From Solimicrobium sp040544425 (lineage in GTDB: Bacteria; Pseudomonadota; Gammaproteobacteria; Burkholderiales; Burkholderiaceae_D): a DNA stretch of 38,580 nucleotides. The notes under the pieces are model-generated. The model was not told where the DNA came from. It was given only the letters and a program-made list of their open reading frames with translations, and made no database searches. The position numbers were made by a program, and so were the translations under genes. Shown here one piece after another: positions 9,220-15,715 of the stretch (positions are counted from its first letter, which is position 1; every line of letters starts with the position of its first letter). The stretch spans positions 1 through 38,580 of the forward strand of contig JBEONO010000027.1 of the NCBI GenBank assembly GCA_040544425.1, in the 5' to 3' direction.

Positions 9220-10182
9220 ATGCTGAGCAGCACTGCCGATCATCTGTTCTGGATGGCGCGTTACACGGAACGTGCCGAGAACACAGCCAGAATGCTGGAC
9301 GTGAATCTGGAAAATTCACTGATGCCGCAAGACGAGAGCGCGCTCGAACAAAGCTGGCTGGCGCAACTTAAAATATCTGAACTCGAACCGCATTTTTTTA
9401 AAAAATACGATGCGCCGACCCAGCAGAACGTCATCAATTTCATGGTGATGGATGCCGACAATCTGTCCTCGATTGCCAGCTGTCTGAAAGCCGCACGCGA
9501 AAACGCCCGGGCGGTGCGCGGCAGTCTGACCACCGAAGTGTGGGAGACCCAGAATCTGACCTGGCTGATGCTGCAGCGCCATTTGCAATCGGGATTACAC
9601 AAAACCAATCCGAGCGAATTTTTTGAATGGGTCAAGTTCCGTTCCCACCTGTCACGCGGCGTCACCATCGGCACCATGCTGCAGGATGAGTCCCTCAATT
9701 TCATCCGGCTCGGCACTTTTCTGGAGCGCGCCGACAATACCGCGCGGATACTCGACGTAAAATTTCTCGCTGCACCGAATGATGATGGCAGCGAGATCAG
9801 CTCGGAGACCGAGTTTTATTATTGGGCAGCGTTGCTGCGCTCAGTGTCCGGATTTGAAATTTACCGCAAGGTATATCGCGACGTGATCACACCTGAGCGC
9901 GTCGCCGAATTGCTGATGCTGCAGGTGAACATGCCGCGCTCACTGGCCGCGTGTGTGAAAGGTGTGGTGCAAAACCTTGGTGACGTGAGCAGCGAAGCGT
10001 CCGCCGCGACCGAAAAGTTTGCCCAGGATCTGTATCAGGGGCTGGAAAACACTTCGATCGATGCGATATTGGAGTTCGGGCTGCATGCTTATCTGGTGCG
10101 CTACCTGGAACAGATCAATGAGTTGGGTGAGCGCTTGAGTAATGATTTTTTGGTGCCGGTTGCACTGGCTGAACTGCCCTGA
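9220..10182 (+). CDS. Alpha-E domain protein (DUF403)
   Basis: A 320-residue all-helical protein, the usual genetic partner of circularly permuted ATP-grasp enzymes. The N-terminus MLSSTADHLFWMARYTERAE is the family hallmark and decides the start at 9220. An earlier in-frame start at 9184 would lie inside the ATP-grasp gene and add residues not typical of the family. GAGAGA 5 nt upstream can act as ribosome site. A second conserved block, FIRLGTFLERADNTARILD, occurs near residues 165-185. The biochemical role is unknown; it may be a scaffold or helper for the ATP-grasp ligase. It is paralogous to the C-terminal half of the minus-strand fusion. No transglutaminase or proteasome-like peptidase gene follows, although these often do in other genomes; a toxin-antitoxin island begins instead. 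Confidence 0.9.
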   Translation: MLSSTADHLFWMARYTERAENTARMLDVNLENSLMPQDESALEQSWLAQLKISELEPHFFKKYDAPTQQNVINFMVMDADNLSSIASCLKAARENARAVRGSLTTEVWETQNLTWLMLQRHLQSGLHKTNPSEFFEWVKFRSHLSRGVTIGTMLQDESLNFIRLGTFLERADNTARILDVKFLAAPNDDGSEISSETEFYYWAALLRSVSGFEIYRKVYRDVITPERVAELLMLQVNMPRSLAACVKGVVQNLGDVSSEASAATEKFAQDLYQGLENTSIDAILEFGLHAYLVRYLEQINELGERLSNDFLVPVALAELP

Positions 10183-10253
10183 ATCTCGCGTAGCGAATGT
10201 GGATTTGAGCAATCCTGCCTTTGATCGATGTGCAAACACCGCGGTGCCAGATT

Positions 10254-10276
10254 GAAATTCAGGCAGCCTGAATTTC
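10254..10276. terminator. Perfect hairpin between convergent alpha-E and higA genes
   Basis: GAAATTCAGG (10254-10263) and CCTGAATTTC (10267-10276) form a perfect 10-bp stem with a 3-nt loop. The hairpin spans the higA stop codon and sits 71 bp past the alpha-E stop, where two genes converge, so it may serve both as a terminator. Flanking T-runs are short. In the duplicate at 12608 the hairpin is reduced to a 5-bp stem. Confidence 0.5.
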
Positions 10277-10567
10277 CAATGGCTGGATTTCCTTTTCAAT
10301 CATTTTCAAAACATCTTTTTGGGTTGAGCGCAGGTCGTAGGCCATTTGAAGATTCAACCAGAATTCTGGTGTGGTACCAAAATATCGGGCAAGTCGCAAT
10401 GCGGTGTCGGACGTTACTCCGCGGTTTTCGCGGACGATTTCATTGATTCTCGCGGCATGCAGATGCAAGGCTTTGGCCAACGCATGAGGCGTCATGTTCA
10501 GTGGCTGCAAATACTCTTCACGCAAAATTTCGCCCGGGTGAATCGGTCTCATTTTATTTTTTTGCAT
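10259..10567 (-). CDS. higA: HigA-type antitoxin (XRE family)
   Basis: The 102-residue protein carries IHPGEILREEYLQPL followed by an XRE helix-turn-helix (about residues 20-65) and the block YFGTTPEFWLNLQMAYDL, which is characteristic of HigA antitoxins. HigA binds and neutralises HigB and represses the operon through its helix-turn-helix. The start at 10567 is supported by GAGGGA a few bases upstream; a start at Met6 would also be possible. The gene follows higB by 20 bp, the toxin-first order typical of higBA. Its last 120 bp are duplicated at 12608-12730. Confidence 0.88.
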   Translation of the reverse strand: MQKNKMRPIHPGEILREEYLQPLNMTPHALAKALHLHAARINEIVRENRGVTSDTALRLARYFGTTPEFWLNLQMAYDLRSTQKDVLKMIEKEIQPLEIQAA

Positions 10568-10587
10568 AATTCCCTCATTTAAATAAA

Positions 10588-10866
10588 TCAGTGATAGTCG
10601 ACAATTTCAACATTGGCTGGACCGTGTTCAGTCCAGATAAAACAGATTCGCCATTGTTGATTAACACGAATGCTGTGTTGGCCAAACCGATTTCCGCTTA
10701 ATGCCTCCAGGTGATTCCCGGGTGGCGAGCGCAAGTCTAAGAGTGCCGTTGCGGCATCCAACATTTGTAATTTTCGCTCCGCAATTGGCGCAAAATTTAC
10801 GAACTTGGGTACACGATTACCTTCAAATAATGATTGTGTCTCTTTACATCTGAATGACTGGATCAT
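10588..10866 (-). CDS. higB: HigB-type toxin (RelE superfamily)
   Basis: A 92-residue HigB family protein. It starts with SFRCKETQSLFEG, contains FAPIAERKLQMLDAA and LRSPPGNHLEAL, and ends with SIRVNQQWRICFIW...VEIVDYH, the usual HigB layout. HigB cleaves mRNA at the ribosome when not bound by HigA. The conserved basic residues and the C-terminal His that are normally needed for cleavage are present, so it looks intact. A promoter and overlapping palindromic operator lie immediately upstream (10879-10923). higA follows by 20 bp. The ribosome site is weak, as is common for toxins kept at low level. Confidence 0.88.
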   Translation of the reverse strand: MIQSFRCKETQSLFEGNRVPKFVNFAPIAERKLQMLDAATALLDLRSPPGNHLEALSGNRFGQHSIRVNQQWRICFIWTEHGPANVEIVDYH

Positions 10867-10878
10867 ATTTTAGCTGCT

Positions 10879-10923
10879 TACCGTTTATCGATAAACGATA
10901 GGTGTTTTCAGGAATTTGGTCAA
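10879..10923 (-). promoter_or_regulatory. higBA promoter with palindromic operator
   Basis: On the minus strand TTGACC (10923-10918) and TATCGT (10900-10895) are separated by exactly 17 nt, a good sigma-70 promoter. A perfect 16-bp palindrome CGTTTATCGATAAACG (10882-10897), extendable to 22 bp with one mismatch, overlaps the -10 element. It lies 13-34 bp before higB. This is where a HigA dimer would be expected to bind and repress; the binding itself is inference. Confidence 0.7.
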
Positions 10924-10944
10924 GTAGTATTTTGACGAATTTGT

Positions 10945-11109
10945 TCAGGCGCTCGGCCTTGAAATTGCACACGACCATCTGGCTGATTTGCATTTCGAGG
11001 ATATACCCGCTTTATCCATCATTCGCCATGCGCAAATAGCGAATGACCGATTGCCAAGTATATTGCGTTCGAAGTTGGCGGTGATTTGCAATTGAATCTT
11101 GAAGTTCAC
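10945..11109 (-). pseudogene. Possible remnant of a RelE/ParE-type toxin gene
   Basis: A GTG start overlaps the TGA of the Phd-type antitoxin gene (GTGA), exactly where its toxin should begin. The first 15-20 residues, VNFKIQLQITANFERNILGN, resemble the N-terminus of small RelE/ParE toxins. After that the frame gives no recognisable toxin sequence and stops at 54 residues. Another minus-strand frame continues open past an internal stop toward the higBA promoter, which fits decay by frameshift and deletion. Resemblance is by eye only; the frame could be chance. Confidence 0.35.
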
Positions 11110-11393
11110 GGCAACTTCTTCTCAAGTTTGCACCCGCGCTTCATCGACTTGATCGTGGCGCGAGCATCCTTAATCTGGCCGGATTCGACGTCGTTCAATC
11201 CGGCATTGACTTCATCGATAAGTAATCGACCAATGTATGCAAGCTCCAGCCGCTGTACATTAATTAATGCGACGTATCTTTCAACATTCTTGGTGATGAT
11301 TTTTCCGGAACCTGCTTTTGCCTGATCAGCCAACTCTGAAAAATTGGCCCTCGCTTGCGAAAGAGGCATTGTTTCGTTGCGTGAAAATTCCAT
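11106..11393 (-). CDS. Phd/YefM-type antitoxin
   Basis: A 95-residue protein whose N-terminus, MEFSRNETMPLSQARANFSE, followed by LADQAKAGSGKIITKNVERYVALI, is the DNA-binding fold of Phd/YefM antitoxins. The C-terminal half (about 55-95) is basic and would be the toxin-binding part. The ATG at 11393 is chosen because the family starts there; the open frame extends to a TTG at 11405. The gene lies head-to-head with the truncated atuA-like gene, whose homology begins within 10-20 bp of this start, so the native promoter of the antitoxin was probably lost or replaced. Its partner toxin looks decayed (10945-11109), making this a probable orphan antitoxin. Confidence 0.75.
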   Translation of the reverse strand: MEFSRNETMPLSQARANFSELADQAKAGSGKIITKNVERYVALINVQRLELAYIGRLLIDEVNAGLNDVESGQIKDARATIKSMKRGCKLEKKLP

Positions 11394-11401
11394 GGTGGAT
11401 T

Positions 11402-12256
11402 CCAATTAACGTTACTGGACGAGTGGCGGATCCGGCATTGGTACTGGCGCCGCTGATTCATGAGTTTGGTTGGGCAATGGACGATTGGTGTCGGCTTGGT
11501 CAGGGGATTCTGGTCGGTCATTTGCTCGAATGCGCGGGGCAGGTCAGCGGGGGATACTTTGCCGATCCGGGCTACAAGGATGTAGCGCAATTGGCGCGAC
11601 TGGGATTTCCGATCGGAGAAGTTCGCGAGGACGGCAGCGCGGTCATTACCAAGGTTGCGGGCTCCGGTGGTTGTGTGACTGTAGCGACCTGCAAGGAACA
11701 GCTGCTGTATGAAATACACGACCCAAAGTCCTATCTCACCCCGGACGTGATCGCTGACTTTTCTGCAGTCGAAATCACGCAGCTTGGGCCTGATCAGGTT
11801 GAATTGCGTGGCGCTACCGGAATGCCCAGACCCGCCATGTTGAAAGTGTCGGTTGGGTATGTCGATGGATTTATCGGCGAAGGCCAAATATCTTATGCCG
11901 GTCCCGGAGCGACGGAACGCGCGCGCCTGGCAATGGACATCGTTGCGGAAAGATTGCGCATGACAGGTGTGCAAATGTCGGAGGCGCGCTTTGATCTGAT
12001 CGGCATCAATGCACTGCATGGACAAACATTAAGTGCCTCTCACCGTGATCCATATGAAGTACGCCTTCGCGTTGTCGGTCGCACCGACGATCTCGCCAAC
12101 GCGCAGCGCATCGGAAACGAGGTGGAAACGCTCTATACCTGTGGCCCGGCTGGTGGTGGCGGTGCGACGAAGACGGCAAAGGAAGTCGTTGCAGTGTGTT
12201 CGACATTCATACCGCGCGAATTGGTTCGAGCGACCATACATTTTGAGGAGAACTGA
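11402..12256 (+). pseudogene. AtuA-family protein, 5'-truncated
   Basis: The plus-strand frame reads VTGRVADPALVLAPLIHEFG, then GHLLECAGQVSGGYFADPGYK, KEQLLYEIHDPKSYLTPDV, SYAGPGATERARLAMDIV and CGPAGGGGATKTAKEVV. This is the C-terminal two-thirds of the AtuA/DUF1446 family (acyclic terpene utilisation and related catabolism). Known members carry roughly 150-200 further residues before VTGR. Here that part is absent and the frame instead runs back antisense through the Phd-type antitoxin gene to 11318. No proper start or ribosome site precedes the homologous part, so the gene is most likely dead. It is followed after one base by its small partner gene. The truncation point at about 11400 is a recombination junction. 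Confidence 0.8.
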
Positions 12257-12257
12257 T

Positions 12258-12620
12258 ATGAAATTGCGTGAAATTGCCCACGCCCGGGCTGGCGACAAAG
12301 GGGACACCTCCAATATCGCCCTCATCGTATTCGACATGAAGGACTACCCATTGTTAGAACAGTCGGTCACCGCCCAGCGGGTACAAGAGCATTTTGCGGA
12401 TGTCGTCGCAGGCCGCGTCGTTCGCTATGAACTCGCTGGTTTGGGGGCGCTGAACTTTGTTATGTATAAATCGCTCGGCGGTGGCGTGACGCGCTCACTT
12501 GCGCTGGACGCACACGGCAAGAGTCTCAGCTCGGCGCTTCTAAGCCTCGAGATTCTGGGTAAAGCCAGCGTTGAGTCAAGCCAAGGCAACTGTCGCCATC
12601 TTGACGGTCAGGCGTCCTGA
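12258..12620 (+). CDS. AtuA-like ferredoxin-fold partner protein
   Basis: The 120-residue protein begins MKLREIAHARAGDKGDTSNI and contains LAGLGALNFVMYKSLGGGV, typical of the small protein or domain that accompanies AtuA-family proteins. A GAGGAG ribosome site lies 7 nt upstream of the ATG, and the start is one base after the atuA-like stop. The conserved part ends near residue 100. The last residues (about SSQGNCRHLDGQAS) run into the duplicated higA fragment, and the stop codon at 12618-12620 is supplied by that repeat, so the original C-terminus has been altered. With a broken atuA beside it, it probably has no function now. Confidence 0.7.
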   Translation: MKLREIAHARAGDKGDTSNIALIVFDMKDYPLLEQSVTAQRVQEHFADVVAGRVVRYELAGLGALNFVMYKSLGGGVTRSLALDAHGKSLSSALLSLEILGKASVESSQGNCRHLDGQAS

Positions 12621-12730
12621 AATTCCAATGGCTGGATTTCCTTTTCAATCATTTTCAAAACATCTTTTTGGGTTGAGCGCAGGTCGTAGGCTATTTGAAG
12701 ATTCAACCAGAATTCTGGTGTGGTACCAAA
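12608..12730 (-). pseudogene. Duplicated 3' fragment of higA
   Basis: These 123 bp match 10259-10381 in the same orientation with 4 substitutions by my count (119/123). Read on the minus strand they encode the last 40 residues of HigA (FGTTPEFWLNLQIAYDL...). The rest of higA, all of higB and the operator are missing. The residual open frame fuses the piece to about 20 unrelated codons (to 12790). It is a direct repeat of the end of higA on the other side of the atu fragment. Confidence 0.9.
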
Positions 12731-12741
12731 TTCAAAAGCTT

Positions 12742-12773
12742 GGTCAAGGTGTATTTTGGCGAATTCGTGCAGG
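12742..12773. repeat. Diverged copy of sequence upstream of higB
   Basis: These 32 bp align with 10918-10949, the -35 side of the higBA promoter, at 27/32 positions. They follow directly after the higA fragment. Together the two pieces look like a higBA module from which the middle (most of higA, higB and the operator) was deleted. The match is short and could partly be chance. Nothing else recognisable lies between 12731 and the end of the kinase gene at 12876. Confidence 0.45.
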
Positions 12774-12875
12774 TACCGGGTCATTATCAAGATCTGGCGG
12801 TAGTGCCTTGCCTTGGAGGGCGGATCTGCATCAGCTTATGCAGAATTGGGCGAAGACATGGGGACGCTGTTGAAT

Positions 12876-14816
12876 TTAGCCCCTGGCATCGAGCCGGGCC
12901 TGCTCCCGGCACACCGGCAGGCGCAGCGTCAGTCTGGTCCCGTCGGGGCCCGACTCCCAGCTGATTTCAGCGCCAATCGCCTCGGCCCGGCTGCGCTGGT
13001 TGGACAGTCCTTTTCCGCCTTTTTTCAGTGCCTCGGCGACTGAAAAACCTGAACCATTGTCGGTGATTGTCACCACCACAAAACCCTGGTCAACGGCAGT
13101 GGCCACAATGATTTCCGTGGCGCGGGTGTGCTTGATGATGTTGGTAAATGCTTCCTGCAGAATGCGCAGAATGTGCAGTGAGTTGCGCGGGTCCAGCCAG
13201 TCCAGTCCCGGAATGACGACCACTTCCCAGCGCAAAATAATGCCGGTACTCTCCAGGCGCGGACCCAGCCGAAAGCGCAGCGTGGCCAGCAACAGCAGCA
13301 GGTCGGCTTCCACCGGCTCCATGGAATCAATCGAAAGTTTCAGATCGTCGATACAGCCTTTGAGTAACAAGGCAATCTCGCTCTGGTCAAGGTGACCGTG
13401 CTCGATTACCCGCAAGGCGCTGATCAGGGAGGAGCCCAGACCGTCGTGCATGTCCTGCACGATCCTTTGCCGTTCGCGAGCCAGGATCTGGCGCTGCTCG
13501 TTCTGGCGCAGACGCCGATAACTCTCCTCCAGCTCATTATTCTGGGCCAGCAGCTGTTCGGCGAGGTTGATCACTTGCTGTTTGACCGTATTGATCGCGC
13601 CGACATAACGGTGAAACAGAATGATCATGAAAACCACGAATGCGCTGATGCTTGAATACGGACCGAGGTAAATGCTTTCGATACTGACGTAGTTGTTTTG
13701 CAGCAGCCAGTCATACATGCCAAACAGGATGCCCAGCACACTCCAGCCAGACAGCAGCAGCCCTTCGGTGGAGTGCGCCAGACGGGAATTTTTCCAGCCC
13801 ATGACGGCAATGGTTGCGCCCATGATGATCAAAAACAGATACACCAGCGATGAGATCACATACACGCTTTCCATACCAAACACCGGCAGGGTGGCAATGC
13901 CGACGACCAGCACGATGCCGGTCACCAGCCGGTTTAACCAGCGTTGCCCGCGATCGTGCAGACAGGTGATGAACACGTGGACCAGGGCAACCAGCCAGAA
14001 CAGGGAATTGACCGTGACCCAGCTAAACCATTCATCGGAAATGGGCAGCCGCTCCGTGCCAAGGTAAAAATGCAGGTTGCGCAGGTAGGACGTCACCGAT
14101 ACCAAAAAAAACAGGCCGTAAAACCATTCGTCACGCTGCTTCAACCACACGAACAGGGAAAACAGACCGACGGCCAGGAAAGCCGCGCTGCTCATGGCCG
14201 GTAACATGTTCTGCAGCAGGTATCTGGCGTGGTAACGCCAGCTCAATGATTCTTGGCTGCCTAACCAGACCGAAGAAATGCCGCCGCCCGAGCTGGCCGG
14301 TCGCACTATCCGGATATTGATCAGACGCGGAGGCAGCGCGCCCTCGGTTTCGTCCAGCGCTATCCATAACGGGGTATTCCAGCCATTCCACGCGATGCTG
14401 GAATGGGACTGGTACAGCAGGCGGCTATCGCCATACACGGCAATCTGGCCGTCGGTCTTCCAGCGCGGTATGTAGAGATAACGCGGACCGGTCGCAGGTG
14501 ACAGCACAGGTATCTGCAGACGATACCAGGTGACCACCGTTGGCTTCTCGCCTGCATGACCGGCTGGGTTGGCCGGAATCAGTGCCGGTTGCAGGGCATA
14601 GGGGAGGGTGACCGGTTGCCACGGCCCGCTCAGTTCTTCAGGATGAATGCTGTAGGGTGGCGGTGCATAGCCGTAAGAGGGCATGGACCAGATCTGCGCG
14701 GCGTTGAAATGTAAGGGCGTATCGGCATGCGCCGCTGGCAGCCAAAGTAGCAGAACCACCAGCAGACCCGGCAGTGACAAGACCGCCTTTCGCAGGTAAC
14801 GCACCGGATCAGTCAT
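12876..14816 (-). CDS. Sensor histidine kinase, 7TM-DISM-like with HisKA_3
   Basis: A 646-residue membrane sensor. Residues about 11-31 are a signal peptide or first hydrophobic segment (LPGLLVVLLLWLPAAHA). An outer beta-rich domain (about 32-195) follows, then seven hydrophobic helices between about 200 and 405, the 7TMR-DISM plan. A coiled coil (about 410-450) leads to the HisKA_3 dimerisation helix with phospho-acceptor His457 in RIVQDMHDGLGSS. The HATPase domain shows EAFTNIIKHT, TDNGSGF and KGGKGLSNQRSRA. It would phosphorylate the neighbouring NarL-type regulator. The start at 14816 overlaps the regulator's end by 8 nt, implying coupling; the frame is open 9 codons further upstream to 14843. 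The signal sensed is unknown. Confidence 0.9.
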   Translation of the reverse strand: MTDPVRYLRKAVLSLPGLLVVLLLWLPAAHADTPLHFNAAQIWSMPSYGYAPPPYSIHPEELSGPWQPVTLPYALQPALIPANPAGHAGEKPTVVTWYRLQIPVLSPATGPRYLYIPRWKTDGQIAVYGDSRLLYQSHSSIAWNGWNTPLWIALDETEGALPPRLINIRIVRPASSGGGISSVWLGSQESLSWRYHARYLLQNMLPAMSSAAFLAVGLFSLFVWLKQRDEWFYGLFFLVSVTSYLRNLHFYLGTERLPISDEWFSWVTVNSLFWLVALVHVFITCLHDRGQRWLNRLVTGIVLVVGIATLPVFGMESVYVISSLVYLFLIIMGATIAVMGWKNSRLAHSTEGLLLSGWSVLGILFGMYDWLLQNNYVSIESIYLGPYSSISAFVVFMIILFHRYVGAINTVKQQVINLAEQLLAQNNELEESYRRLRQNEQRQILARERQRIVQDMHDGLGSSLISALRVIEHGHLDQSEIALLLKGCIDDLKLSIDSMEPVEADLLLLLATLRFRLGPRLESTGIILRWEVVVIPGLDWLDPRNSLHILRILQEAFTNIIKHTRATEIIVATAVDQGFVVVTITDNGSGFSVAEALKKGGKGLSNQRSRAEAIGAEISWESGPDGTRLTLRLPVCREQARLDARG

Positions 14817-15489
14817 CGAGCAAGCCTTGCGTGCGCGCTTCATAAATTGCCTCGGCTTTGGAATTGACCTCCAGTTTGGTGTAGATGCGGCGCACGTAGG
14901 TCAGCACGGTATGGCGTGAGACAGCGATCAGCGTGGCGATTTCTTCCGCCGTAAATCCCCGGGTGATATATTCCAGCACCTCTTTCTCACGCGCTGACAA
15001 GACTGCATTCTGCTGCGGCGCTGAGCTCGGTTTGAGCGGGGTTTTGTCGCGGTGAAAACGTGTCAGGATCTGGCGCGCAATCAGCGGGCTGATCGGGCTG
15101 CCGCCGCGATGCAGGCTGCGAATTTCAAACACGATCCGTCTGGATTCGCTGTCTTTGAGCAGATAGCCCGATGCGCCTGCTTCCAGCGATTGCATGACAT
15201 GCAGTTCATCACCAAAAGTCGTACTGACCATGATATTGGATTGCGGGTATTTTGTATGAGCGGCGGTGATGATGTCGATGCCGGATCCATCGGGCAGCCC
15301 CAGGTCAACGAGCAATACATCAAACCGGGTTGTTTCGAGCATCTGCAAACCCTGCGCGCGGGTGCTGGCGACGGCCATTAACTGCATGTCGGGGACGGCC
15401 TCGATTGCAGAAATCAGGAATTTCTGAAAATCGATATCGTCTTCCACCAGCATGACGCGAATCAGCGTGTCGTCTTCGGGTGTTTGCAT
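14809..15489 (-). CDS. NarL/LuxR-family response regulator
   Basis: A 226-residue regulator. The receiver domain (about 9-125) has the acidic pocket VEDD, phospho-acceptor Asp62 in LLVDLGLPDGSG and Lys112 in YLLKDSE. The LuxR-type helix-turn-helix is C-terminal (LSAREKEVLEYITRGFTAEE... to the end). The open frame extends to 15558, but ATG 15489 is chosen because AAGGAA lies 4 nt upstream and the receiver begins just after. It is the first gene of a regulator-kinase operon that diverges from the giant adhesin gene with 226 bp between starts. This suggests, but does not prove, that it controls the adhesin locus. Confidence 0.9.
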   Translation of the reverse strand: MQTPEDDTLIRVMLVEDDIDFQKFLISAIEAVPDMQLMAVASTRAQGLQMLETTRFDVLLVDLGLPDGSGIDIITAAHTKYPQSNIMVSTTFGDELHVMQSLEAGASGYLLKDSESRRIVFEIRSLHRGGSPISPLIARQILTRFHRDKTPLKPSSAPQQNAVLSAREKEVLEYITRGFTAEEIATLIAVSRHTVLTYVRRIYTKLEVNSKAEAIYEARTQGLLDD

Positions 15490-15553
15490 ACATTCCTTAT
15501 GAATAAAAGTCCGACCCGTGATAACGGCACAAGATGGCGATTGTAACAATGAT

Positions 15554-15590
15554 CCCACAACATAGATACGCCGCTGTCACCTGTTGTGGG
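15554..15590. promoter_or_regulatory. Inverted repeat between regulator and adhesin genes
   Basis: CCCACAAC (15554-15561) and GTTGTGGG (15583-15590) are perfect 8-bp inverted arms with 21 nt between them, so their centres are 29 bp apart, close to three helical turns. The repeat lies 65 bp upstream of the regulator start and about 125 bp upstream of the adhesin start. It is a candidate binding site for the divergently encoded NarL-type regulator. The function is inference. Confidence 0.45.
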
Positions 15591-15666
15591 GACATACAAA
15601 AGACGCCCGGACGGCTATCATCGCGCCAGCATGCGGTATTGAGTCGGATTTCGTAACAAACGACAC

Positions 15667-15694
15667 TTGATCTCGCGCATTCAACCAATTTAAT
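15667..15694 (+). promoter_or_regulatory. Weak candidate promoter of the adhesin gene
   Basis: TTGATC (15667-15672) and TTTAAT (15689-15694) are 16 nt apart. A start of transcription near 15700 would leave a leader of only about 15 nt before the GTG start codon, so the true promoter may lie further upstream. Confidence 0.25.
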
Positions 15695-15715
15695 CATCAG
15701 CGACGGGAAACTCAA

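Noticed and set aside
10927..11095. Plus-strand open stretch reading YFDEFVQALGLEIAHDHLAD
   Set aside because: It has no start codon and no family that I recognise, and it overlaps the likely toxin remnant and the higBA promoter on the other strand.
12731..12875. Small plus-strand frame after the higA fragment (GGSASAYAELGEDMGTLLNL)
   Set aside because: It is too short and lacks a start and any recognised family; it may be debris of another gene but cannot be supported.
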